The position numbers and the translations under genes were made by a program. A stretch of DNA of 64,000 nt, from NCBI GenBank assembly GCA_003116995.1, contig BDSL01000006.1, forward strand, positions 1,426,001 to 1,490,000, read 5' to 3'. Under the pieces are notes generated by a model. It had not been told where the DNA came from. It worked only from the letters and a program-made list of their open reading frames with translations, and ran no database searches. Shown here one piece after another: positions 24,149 through 34,650 of the stretch. This DNA comes from Yamagishiella unicocca. Taxonomy: Eukaryota > Chlorophyta > Chlorophyceae > Chlamydomonadales > Volvocaceae. Within the stretch, counting starts at the first letter, position 1. Every line of letters starts with the position of its first letter.

Positions 24149-26750
24149 CTAGTTGTGGCGCCGCTGCCGCTTCTCGGCGCGCTCCAGCGCCTGCTTCTTC
24201 AGGCCCTCCCGCAACCGCTCGTAGATCTGCGGAACGGCGAGCGAGGCGGGGGTGGTGAAATGAACCCGCGCAGCAAGCGCAGTGGGGCGGTCTCCCAGCG
24301 GGCCTTCTTCAGCTGGCACGGCTCCAGAACCAGTCCCCTCGATCCAGCATACCCCCCCATCATCCGTTTCGCACGCACCCACCAGCACCCGCAAGCTATA
24401 CTTCCCATCCGCACGAGCTCCTCCTCGAACACTCCCACATGCTGGACAGACCGCACACCGGGCACCTTACGTTTGTCGCGTCGCAAGCACCCGCCCGTGT
24501 GCACGCGCACCGCATTGCACCCTCACGTGGAGGCGCCCACACAGTACACACACACACGACGTAGCGGCTTCACGGTAAATTACCACGCGACATTACCGGT
24601 ACGTACACAGCACACACACACGACGTACCTGCTCGGGGCTGAGCGACTCCACCGTCATGATGCGGTTGCGGCTGCTCTTCGCTCGCCGGATGTCTAGTTG
24701 CGACAGGCGCACATTGAGGACCTGAGGGAGGGGCGGGAGGGGCCGAGGGGCGGGTGAGTCGGGAGGAGGCGAGGGCCGGAGTGGAGCGAGACGGGACGCC
24801 GCGCAGCATGACCACTTCCGCACGTCGCTTCCTTCTACCTAAGGCGCGAATGATGTGGACTTATGCAGCGCCCGGCTGCAATCACGAGGGCGCGGATGTG
24901 TTGAGGCGCAAGGCGGCAGGGGTCAGCCTGGTCTCGAGCCGGAACTTCCCCTCTCACCGCTTCTCCCGCCTCCTCGTCACCCTCTTGACCTCCTCCCTCC
25001 CACCCACTCCAACCCACCAGTAGCCAGTAGCCTGCGCGCGCGTCCAGGTGTCCGAAGGCTATGCACCAGTTACACTTCCCATGTCACGTTACCGGTTCTT
25101 TTCACCAGTAGCCAGTAGCCTGCGCGCGCGTCCAGGTGTCCGAAGGCTATGCACCAGTTACACTTCCCATGTCACGTTACCGGTTCTTTTATGTAACCCC
25201 AGCCCACCAAGACACGCTATGACCAAGACACGCAAACCCTACACACAACCCCAGCTCGCCCAACTGCAAGCCACGCCGCCCACCATCGCCTCCTCCGCCT
25301 CCAGAACCCCCGGGCCCCCGCCTCTGCCGGCAGCCCCGCGCCGCACAGCGCCCCGCGCCGCACAGTACCCGCACCTTTGCGAAGAGGTCGAACAGCTCCT
25401 CGTGCACCGCGTCGTTGGCCATGAGCCCCGTCACGTGCACCCTCACCACGTCCGCAGTCACCCGCGACAGCATGCAGCGGTGCGACCGGTCCTCCAGCTC
25501 GATCCGCAGCTCCACGAGCCCGCTGCGCTCGCTGCGGGTGATGCAGGGGGGCACCAGCAACCGGCCCTGGAGGAGGCGGGAGGGGAGAAGCGGGTGGTGG
25601 GCTTGATGAGGCGGCCGTGGTGGTGAGTGGGTGGTGGCGGTGGTGGTGGCGGTGGTGGTGTTGGTGGTCGGAAGGGCAAGGGGGCTGTGTACGTGGGTTG
25701 GAAGGGAAGAGGCGGCAATCGAGGGCTGCCAAGCACTGGATGAGGTGTCAGGATGCGATCAGGCGACCAGCCTCGTCCGACGAGGGGCCCGACGAGGAAC
25801 TCAAGCCGTACTTGTCCGAAGCCCCGCCCCATGACCCATCGCCATGACCCGACCCCAAGACCCAACCCCGACTACTCACCGCCCTCCGGGCGTTTTGGTT
25901 GCTGTAGGTGGTTACCGAGCCGTCCATGATGTACAGCAGGTTGCCGTTGAGGTCGCTCTTGTAGGCGATGGGTAGCTGGCCCAGGTTGAGGCGAAACTGC
26001 TTCTCGATAGCGCCGTTTTGCCTGAGGTGGCGCCAGTGGGCGCCGGGGTAGGGGTGACGGGGCGGGGGGGTAGGGGTGCGTTAGGGCAGGACAGGATCGG
26101 GGTGAAAGGGGTGGGGTCTAGGCGGGAGGCGGGAGGATGGGCAGGGTTCAACGGAGCGGCTAAGGGTAGGAGTCTAGTGGCTGGGTGGCGACACAGGGGC
26201 TGCGGTGGGTGCATTGAGGCAGTGTCCGTGCGGTGTTTTGATCCAGTGGGTGTGTGGGGGGGTGAGGAGACCCGTTTACTCCAGGGGTGGCTAGAAGACC
26301 CGGGGGAGGGAAGCAAACGGGGGCCACGTGAGTGGATATAAGGGTTGAAGCTCGGACGCTGCTGGAGCTATTGACGGATGATGATCCCGCACACCCCAAG
26401 CAGCCAGGCAAGGAGCATCCGCTGGCCCTTTCCCTCACCTCTTGATGAATTTGACACCCCCGTCGGTGGTGTAGAGCTTCACGGTGTGCTCGTCCGTGTC
26501 AATGACGTACGCCCCGTCCGTCCGCCGCCGGGGCATCTTCTTCAGATCCGCATCTGAAGGGCAGCGGCGACTTTCGGTGCCCAGTCCAAGCACACCGCCA
26601 TGGTACGGTTCGGCCGTGCTGGCCCCTTCCCGACTCACCTATAGTAAAAGCGTGCCGACCAGAGAATTTGCAGTGGTACACGAAGAGTTTGGCTGAATCG
26701 ACGCGAGGACCATCCTCGCTGGTAAACGTAAGAGTTGTGCGCTTGGGCAT
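24149..26750 (-). CDS. STEEP1: STEEP1/CXorf56-like protein with C-terminal DUF167-type domain
   Basis: Homologue of STEEP1 (CXorf56), in the fused plant form that carries a DUF167/YggU-like C-terminal domain. Human STEEP1 helps STING leave the ER; the algal role is unknown. Exons (minus strand) are 26750-26639, 26553-26439, 26021-25880, 25566-25375, 24721-24629 and 24226-24149, all in phase, 243 residues. Landmarks are MPKRTTLTF; KLFVYHCKFSG; LKKMPRRRTDGAYVID; KQFRLNLGQLPIAY; LLYIMDGSVTTY; LLVPPCIT, then LVELRIELEDRSHR; ADVVRVHVTGLMANDAVHEEL; VLNVRLSQLDIRRAKSS; and ESLSPEQIYERLRE. The metal-ligand Cys pairs expected in the family (Cys-x-Cys or Cys-x2-Cys near the start, another in the middle) are mostly replaced here. 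Intron 4 contains an exact 88-bp tandem duplication. A basic tail (KRQRRHN) ends the protein. Confidence 0.88.
25015..25190. repeat. exact 88-bp tandem duplication
   Basis: Copies 25015-25102 and 25103-25190 appear identical. They lie in intron 4 of the STEEP1-like gene (25374-24722). Identity suggests a recent duplication or an assembly artefact. Confidence 0.95.
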
Positions 26751-29628
26751 CTTGGATACTTCGCGGCTATTGCTTGCCCAGGCACAGGCCGCCGCAGCCC
26801 GTCCTTCTTAGTGCGACTTCACTTGATTAGGGACTGACAGAAAGGTTGTGTTTGGCGCAGGAAGAATTGTCGCAGGAATGGAAAGTTGGAAACAGAAAGG
26901 GCGCTGCGTATAGACGCTAGCAAACGCTTAAATGTTACTGTGGCTTAAGCAAAAAATATAACATTGATAGTACTCCAAATCCTGTCATGCACTTCACGGA
27001 GTACGAACCTTAACGAACGAGTCCTTGCATAAACTGCCGGCCTTGGCCGACTATAGGCACGACAGCCTATGAGTGTTCCTGCAACGCCTGCTGTCTGCCA
27101 TAGCGTGCACAGCTCTGCCCACGCCGGGCAGATAATTTCCGAACTGGTTGGTTGCGCTACTCAACCATGTGCCAGTGATCGGTAATATGTTTGCTGTGTC
27201 TTCCTGTTGTTCAAACCTTCCACAGAACGAGCGAGCTGTGTCCAAAATGATGGGGTCTGCTTGGATCTAGGTTGCCAAAGTGTCTCAAGCAGTTTCCCCC
27301 CTACCGGCCTCATCGCTGCACATCTCTGCGTGACATAGATGCTTGCACGGGATCTGCAGGAGTTCTGGTGGGATTTCTTCGGGTGAAAGGGGATCACGAG
27401 GTAGAGGAGTGAAAGCGGGTTTGGAGGGTTTAGGAGGGTTTTTACAGTCGTGGGTCGTTCGCAGGGCAGCGGACTTCAGCCATCTCAACGAAGATCTGAT
27501 GTGTCCCTCTGATTGTCCGTTTTGGGGTATAAACCGGTTAGAATCTCCCATGAATCTGGCTTGCGAGGAGCGTGTTGCATCCATGCGTGGATATCTCTGC
27601 GCCCTTCCTAGGCTCTTGCTGGGTCTAGGTGTCATGTGCGCAAGCAAGCTTTGTGTCGGTTCGGCGCACCGCTCTCATGTTGTCTGTGTGGATGGGGGCC
27701 GCGGCCCACCTGGCACCTTTGTCAAGCCCGAGCGCCGGCACGGACGTTGCACCGGCACTGGTTCCGGAGTCAGGCCATTTGCGTTTCCCGCCTCTGTCGC
27801 TGAAAGGGTTTGTTGCGTCATGGATTCGGTTTCCACTCGTTTCGATGGCAATGCATGGGGACACGTGTGAACCTGGCGATTCAGGTCGGGCGCAAGGCCC
27901 TTCTGACCAATTCCAGCTTTCCTTCACCGCCGTGTGCCCATCTGCTGCATTATGTTCGACACATCGACTGGCGCGATGGCCTTCTCAACGGCTTTTGCCG
28001 CATCCTGTTATCTTGGCTTTACGCTTTCCGTCCAGCCGAACGGAGGGGCGGCTGAGGGCATAGCGAGCTGCAACTACGTGCAAATGAAGAGATACTGCGT
28101 GACTTTGCTGGTCGCTGTTTGTAACGCCGAATTCTTCGCAGCACGGTGTCGAGGAGGCGCCGCTGCATCAGACCCGCCGAACGTTACGCGGCCAAGCACA
28201 GCCGGACGGCCCGTGGGTCACAAAATAGAGCGCGAATCCACTCGCTCAGGCCGCCTGATCATCCCACCCCTGGCAGCGTACATACACATAGTACGGAGCA
28301 CAGGTCCATGTCGGTGGATGCTGCTTGCACTCCCACTGACAGCCTGCAGACGCTGGGCTAGAAATGCGCTTTACATCTGTTGATGATGCCGATGAGGTGG
28401 ACCTCTCCAACCTCCAGCAGGGCTGCAACTCACACATCCACACGCGCCTCAACACGACGCACATCGGACTGCCACGCCGCCGCCACCTCCAGACGAAGCT
28501 CAGCCAGCTGGTCCGCCAGCCGCCGCCGCCGCCATGTGACAGCTCGCGCAACAGGGAACTCCGCAAAGTGTTAGCACGGCACCCCAGCCTGGCGCTCCAG
28601 GGACGGCAGCCCTACAGCAACTGCTTGAGGACAAACCGAGGGCCCTGCGCGCAACCCACTGCCGGTCGCTCCATGCACGGTTCGTCGTGGTTCAACCAAC
28701 ACGGCGCCAGTAGGGGAGACACCTGTCACCACTCCCGACGTCGCCTGTCTCACGTGGCCGCAGACAACCGGGGAAGGGGCGCCACGCCACCCGCACACTG
28801 CCCTCCACCGCCAGCAGCTTCTCTCCAAGAACCCGGCACGGGACAACGCAGGCGGCCGTTCGCTCCCCCGAACAACAAGACGGCGCGACCCTCTTACGCG
28901 CTGCGCGCGTAAGACCAGGAGCGCGAGGCTGCTAGCGGTTGACGGATCCACGCCTGACGGCTGTCGCTGCGGCACTGGCCAGCTGGCACGGAACCGGCCA
29001 GCTGGGCCTTCTAACACGGTACTGGTCAGCACTGTACTACGTGCGACGAGTGCGACGCGAGGCCTCCTCCGGCACGGCGCTCTCCTACCGCCCCCACCAT
29101 CGCGCCTCCTGGAACTTCCCGACTCCCAACACCTGGCATTGGCCCCTGTCCGCATCTTAGACCTCAAACACCAAGCGTCCGCTGGGGGCCGCCACCGAGC
29201 CTGAGCCGTGTGGCTTTGCGACCTCATTCTGGCCCCAGCAGCTGCCAGAAGCCACGGGTGGCCCGCCGCGACGACCTCCTACGGGCCCTGCAGACACATC
29301 CCGCCGCGCCCCGGCCAGACGGGTCATAATCAGCCGCCCGCCCAGGGCAGCTGCGGCAGCCAGCTCCGATTCCCGACCCACACGCGAAACCCTAGACAAC
29401 CTTGTCTCCTGACAGCTCGTCTTCCCCAGTCCAGTCACCACCCCCCGCTCCCATGGCGGCTGCATCTTAACTCTGCATCATCCCCCACGCCATGACGTCC
29501 CCAATCCGCTCCGCCCAACAGGAGCAGCAGCAGCAATGGCGGCGCCAAGGAGGGACCAGGGCCCCACTGGCGGCCCGCCCACTTGGTTACGGAGCCAAAG
29601 ACGTGCCCGGTGCCCTTCCACCCTAGTG
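26751..29628. other. 2.9-kb stretch without an assigned gene; possible retroelement debris
   Basis: 26751-28200 is of more moderate GC and shows only mutually overlapping frames on both strands, without motifs. From about 28.2 to 29.45 kb the sequence is GC-rich and long frames are open on both strands. The minus strand contains short stretches reminiscent of Ty3/Gypsy polyprotein linkers (GAVLVEPRRT followed by a Gly-Leu and Val-rich run at about 28.7 kb) and a helical run (RLADQLAELRLEVAAW, about 28.5 kb). There is no reverse transcriptase motif and no visible LTR. This is inference only. The 3' UTR of the CCHC-WW gene should also lie here. Confidence 0.25.
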
Positions 29629-31415
29629 TCAGTTGATGGGCGTATCGTCCGAGGGTCGGTCCCATTGCACTTTTTGGGTCTTCTTGTGCCAAAAGTACTG
29701 CCGGCCGTTGGCGTCCGTGGCCACGGCCCACCCCGGTGGGAGCGCATCGTCAGCGCCGCCTGCGTCCGGACGCGAGGGGCACGAGAGGAAACCCGTGGAC
29801 GCGAGGGGGGGAGTGCCCGGGAGTGCATCGCGCTTGGGTTGCGAGGAAGACCCGTGGATGCGTCGGGGATGGGTGGGTGGGTCGGTCGGTTGGAGGCGGG
29901 GGAGATGCTGGGGCACGTTGTTGTGGAGGGAGGGGCGCCGCGTGAGATGCGCAAGTTCCCATTCCTCGCTATACTACACTCCCTCATCACAGCCTGGGGC
30001 CCCTACCCCGCCGCTGGCGCAAGCACCCGGGTTTGCACGCCTCGGCACCGCCCTCTGCGCCCGCTCCACCCCTCGGCCCGCAGTCATCCGCTCCGAGACC
30101 GGTCTCAGCTTTCCCTCGGCGACCCGCCCGCGCCCTTGCCCCGGGATGGTGGAGCGCACCCCGGGGCCTTCCCAACCCAGGGTTTCGGAGCCAGGGTTTG
30201 GAGCGCACCCAGGGGCCTGCCCCACCCAGCCATCCACTCACCTGCCGCTGGCGCTGCTTTGGGGATGACCTCCGAGGGCTCCTTGTTGCGCAGCTCCTCC
30301 GCCCGCGCCAATATGCTCGCCCAGCTGAGCCCCTGCTCCTCGGCCTTGGCCTGTCGTGGGCAGGGAGGGCGGTGCGAAGAAGCTATGCGTTAGGCGACGC
30401 ACGCGCGCGGCCCCCTCCTTCCGCGTTGCGCAGTGACCACAGCCCGCTCAGTCTCTCTCTCTCTCCCTCTTTTGCAAGAGGTGCGGTCGAAGGGGGTTGC
30501 GTGATCGGCCTCGTAGGCAGCTCGTGCGCGGCTGCATGCCTCGCACCGTTTCGCGTCGGCAACCTCCCCAACACTGGGCGCTGGCAATCGTTTGGCACTG
30601 GGCCCGAACCTCGCGACAAGAGAGCTGGAACTCTATGTGCAAGGAATCACGGAGCCGCAGCAGGGTAGAGAAGCTTGGAAGCCGCCCAGGGCCACGCCCG
30701 CATGGGCTGCCCCCAACCCACCCGCGCTATGCTGGCGACGACGCAGAGCATTAAGGGCCTACAAATTAGGTGAGACCCGAGGGGCCGGCCGACCGGACCC
30801 TTGTGTTGCACATAATGTGTAGGCCCTCTGTGCTTTGAGCAGCCACCTGGCACCTCCTATTCGCTGTGGTGTTAGGCTCGGGCACGCAAAGCATGAAGGG
30901 CCTACAAATAAGGTGGGACTCGAGGGGCAGGCCGACCGAACCCTTGTGTTGCACATAATGTGTAGGCCCTCTGTGCTTTGAGCAGGCACCTGGCACCTAT
31001 TCGCTGTGGTGTTGGACTCGGGCACCAGGCAGGCCGTTCAATACACACCGCACTACGCTGAGGCGCATGGCCCTTGGCCCCCCTTTCATACTTGCCTTGG
31101 CATACGCTTGGGCTTTCGACTCCAAGTCCTTCATGCCATCCTCCTTGAACTTCATGCGCTCATGGATATCCGTGAAATAGATTGGCTGCCGCAAGATGAA
31201 CGCTTCATCGCCGTAAATCTGCCTCCAGTTGATGGTTCCATTCGGACAATTTGCTGCTTGGTGCCCAAGCTGCGGAAAGGGCCAGGGGCGAGGATGTGGG
31301 GCCCAGCCCGGGAAGATGGTGTGGTCCAACAGCCCCAGCCACGCACCTGACCGCAAAGATTGCAACCATTAGGATGCCAGTTGGGGTCACGCCGAAGCAA
31401 ATGATGTTTCTCCAT
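29629..31415 (-). CDS. CCHC zinc knuckle and WW domain protein
   Basis: A 160-residue protein likely to bind RNA and a proline-rich partner. Exons (minus strand) are 31415-31347, 31269-31096, 30350-30242 and 29759-29629, in phase. A split zinc knuckle C-x2-C-x4-H-x4-C (CNLCGQLGHQAANC) spans the exon 1/2 junction, which strongly supports that splice. It is followed by CPNGTINWRQIYGDEAF and a charged helix (DIHERMKFKEDGMKDLES). Exon 3 encodes a helix (AEEQGLSWASILARAEELR). Exon 4 is a WW domain from LPPGWAVATDANGRQYFW to VQWDRPSDD, with both signature tryptophans and the proline. The donor after exon 2 is best read as AAG/GCAAGT, a GC-AG intron. A WW plus zinc-knuckle combination suggests a pre-mRNA splicing or RNA-processing factor (inference). 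It is head-to-head with CLPP5. Confidence 0.8.
30743..31026. repeat. two-copy tandem duplication, about 140-bp unit
   Basis: Copies starting near 30743 and 30886 are about 90 percent alike over about 140 bp (shared core gcacataatgtgtaggccct). Each copy begins with gggcctaca and carries tgtaggccc inside, so each can form a foldback. It lies in intron 2 of the CCHC-WW gene. Confidence 0.85.
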
Positions 31416-31898
31416 GGGTCAGGCTGACGGCTGAAGAGCTGCAACTCCACCGAGACGGCTAGGCGCCGTTGCCACGATAGCGGACCCCAGGAAGCCCTAT
31501 GAAAACTGCGTGTCAAGAGAATAAAAAATTACAAGGTATAAACAGGGCTTCGGGTAAAAGATAGTGCAGTAAGCAGGCAATTTGCTGAAACTAGGTAAGA
31601 AGGCTTTAAAGCCGATTGGTGATTAAATCTTTCTGTGTAGCACAAGCAACTCCAGGTGTTATGGGAATTGCACTGTCCCTGCATGGGCCAAGCATGGCAG
31701 TAAACCAGCAAACCATGCATTCCATTCCGCCCGATTACAGGAACTTTGAACGCCACCCCCCTTCTCGGATCATTAACGTGCAAGTGTAGGTTCAGTCCTT
31801 CCAAGGTTAACATTTGTTGCGGTTGGCCAAGACGCACTGGTGTGCATCAGCTGTTTGTAGTTTTACCTACCGGCCCTAGTCTTGCCACAGCGCCAAAG
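31416..31898. promoter_or_regulatory. divergent promoter region, CCHC-WW gene and CLPP5
   Basis: About 480 bp separates two divergent start codons and must contain both promoters. Base composition is lower in GC than the flanking genes. I could not identify individual elements. Confidence 0.45.
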
Positions 31899-34230
31899 AT
31901 GTCTCAACTCGTCTTCCAAAGCAAGTGCTCAGCGGCCACGGCTGCGCGGACAACCCGTAGCCGGCGGGCGACAGTGCCAAGGGCTCAGCTTTGGGTGCCG
32001 TCGTCGGAGGTCCAGTAAGTACGCGATGTTGAATGTGGCATGGATGATCATGCAACATAGAAAGCACTCATAAGGCGTGATCATGCACATGGCTTACCGG
32101 ACGGCAGGATGCACCACGTCTGCACAGGGCGGCGCTTAAGTTGCGTGGTAGCGCATGGCTCGCTTGGCAACCATCTCAATAATATTGGGTGCTGTTCTAT
32201 AGCCCTCTGTTTGACCGTGGTGTTCATGGCCGCCTCGTTTGGGTTGCATCGGTTGTCCTTGCGCCTTGCAGGCTTGCGGTATCGTCGCGCGACCCGCATC
32301 CGCCGGTGATCTGCCAGGGGCCACCCCCACCAAACCCCCTGGTCGTTGAGCGCTTCCAGGGCGTCGTGTCTCAGCTGTTCCAGCAGGTAGGGCTCCCTTT
32401 CGCTCGGGCGGGCAAATGCCGCGACGTGTCACTTAGCGACTGACCGACTGCACATCACGTAAAGCTTCATTCTTGCGATCAACGCCTGTATTGTTCCGTT
32501 CTTCTTGGGTTCGTCCGCACAGCGTATCGTGCGCCTGGGCGGTGCTGTGGATGACGACATGGCCAACCTGCTGGTGGCTCAGCTGCTGTACCTTGACTCC
32601 GTGGACAACAAGAAGGACATCACCATGTACGTCAACTCTCCTGGTGGCTCTGTGACGGCAGGTGAGAAATTGATGGGTGGACGGGGTGCGCGTTGAAGCG
32701 GGCGGTGCGGTCCGGTTTTTTCCCGCGTTGGGGCCTGGAAAGTAAACCGGGGTCGAGGGTGAGGTTGGTGGCACCCATCGATTGGGTTGGAGGGGTGGGG
32801 TGGGTAGCACCCGTGCTGCTGAACCTGGTTCGGAAAACGTTTCTCACTAAGACATCATCATGCATATGGGTCTGGTAATCGGGAGGCGCAGGCCAGCATT
32901 TCCGTTGCCACACCATAATTTCACTGGCGATGAGTATGCTGTCGTATGCTGCCGTATCATATCGACATCCCGTGAACCATCGATAGGCAGCATGGAACAT
33001 AGCACCTCCGAGGTCGCAGCCAAGCAAGGGATGCCATTTGCTTCTCGGTATCCTTGGAAGCACGAGGCGGACGAGAGTTTGGCAGACCTGAAGAACGCCA
33101 ACCGCCACCAGCATACCAGCATGCTGCATAGGTCGCTTCGCTTTTCTCACTCCCGATCTGTCTGTGTCACGCTGCCACCTAATCGCGGCCCCCGTCCCCT
33201 TCCTCGACGCGAACGACCACCCTCCTCCGCCTGCCTGCCTGTTGCTACCGCGACCCTCTGCTGCCACCTCGCCGGTCCTACTGTCCACCCCCTCTTGCCA
33301 GGTATGGCCGTGTTTGACACCATGCGCCACATCCGCCCCGATGTGAGCACCTGCTGCATCGGCATGGCCGCGTCTATGGGCGCCTTCATTCTGGCGTCGG
33401 GGCAGGAGGGCAAGCGTTACAGCCTGCCCAACAGCCGCATCATGATCCATCAGCCCCTGGGTGGCGCCCAGGGCCAGGCCACGGATATCGAAATCCAGGC
33501 CAACGAGATCCTGCACCACAAGCTCACGCTCAACGGCTACCTGGTGTGTGTGGGGCCGGGCCGATGTGGCGCATAGTGTGTGTGTGGGGGGGGGCGACGA
33601 AACCCGTCGGAGGGAATGGGCGCGGTGGGGGCAGGGAGGGTGTTAAGGAGTGGGGCCGGGAAGGGAGTTGAAGAGCGGGGGCGGAAGCTTTGTTCTACAC
33701 TGCGAGAACGGGAGGGGTTATGGTTCCGGCGGGAGGGGCTGTCTGAACGGGAGGGGTTCCGGCTGTCTGAACGGGAGGGGCTGTCTGCGGTATGTGCCCA
33801 TCTGGCCGGTGGGGATTTGGTGGTGCGAGTGTGGAGAGGTAGGATTTTGGAAGGACGAGAGGTGCGAGAGCGATAATGCGAAGGACGCCTTTTAGGAGTC
33901 ACGTTTTCTGCGTAGGACTGCAGCCAGGTCGTGTGACCCAGGCTCGTGTAGCGCGCTAGGGTTGTGCAGGGTTCAACCACCAGCTATCGTTCGAGCTTTG
34001 TTCCATCAAATATCCCGCTCACGCTCTTAAATTACTCCTATGCCTTTCTTGCGCCACTTTGGTTGCCACAGGCTCAGTTCTCGGGCCAGTCGATGGACAC
34101 CATCACCAAGGACACCGACCGCGATTTCTTCATGTCACCACAGGAGGCCATCGAGTACGGCCTGATCGATGCTATCATCGCGAAGCCGCAGATCCTGCAG
34201 AGCCGGGAGGTTGCGCAGCTGTCGGCATAA
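31899..34230 (+). CDS. CLPP5: chloroplast ClpP protease subunit, ClpP5-like
   Basis: Nucleus-encoded catalytic serine-protease subunit of the stromal Clp core. Exons are 31899-32014, 32272-32386, 32523-32661, 33302-33543 and 34072-34230, in phase, 256 residues. The first exon gives an Arg/Ser/Thr-rich chloroplast transit peptide ([19 protein letters not shown]). The mature part starts around [20 protein letters not shown] and has the ClpP5-type [27 protein letters not shown], and the catalytic triad Ser148 (GMAASMGAF), His173 (IMIHQPLGG) and Asp222 (DTDRDFFMS). Spacings are 25 and 49 residues, as in E. coli ClpP. It closely follows plant ClpP5, not ClpP4, ClpP6 or the ClpR subunits, which lack the triad. 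TGTAA at 34425-34429 is a good poly(A) signal candidate. Confidence 0.95.
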
Positions 34231-34650
34231 AAAAGCGACCATGCTGGGCCCACAGCAGGGAAACGCTTATGGGAAGGGGCCAACGCGCGGGTCTTAAGTG
34301 TATCATTTTATTCCAAGTCTGCAGTATGTGTATCACGTATAGATATAGCGGCAAGGTGCAGTCCTTCCGAGGCGGTTGGTTGCGAACGGCCTATCTTGGT
34401 TACGAGCTTCGCATGCAAGGGTTCTGTAACATGTACAAGTAACTATCGAAAGCCAGGATCAGGCACACGCATTGTTCTCCATAGGGCAGCTTCTACCTGA
34501 CACTTACTGAACACCGTCCTTTGGTCAGCACCAACACTCCAACGATTGCACCCCGAAGAGTCACCACCAGTATTGCCATGATCAGATGGAGTAGTAGACC
34601 ACAAAAGGGAGTTTGAGGCGAGCCCTCGCTGGGCGGCACGACCGTCGACA
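34231..34650. other. CLPP5 3' UTR and GRV2 promoter
   Basis: 420 bp between the CLPP5 stop and the GRV2 start. It contains TGTAA at 34425-34429. No other feature is seen. Confidence 0.6.

Noticed and set aside
28571..29227. 218-residue minus-strand open frame as a real gene
   Set aside because: Arg/Gly/Ser-rich product without domains, with open frames on the opposite strand of similar length. Better explained by GC-rich sequence or element debris.
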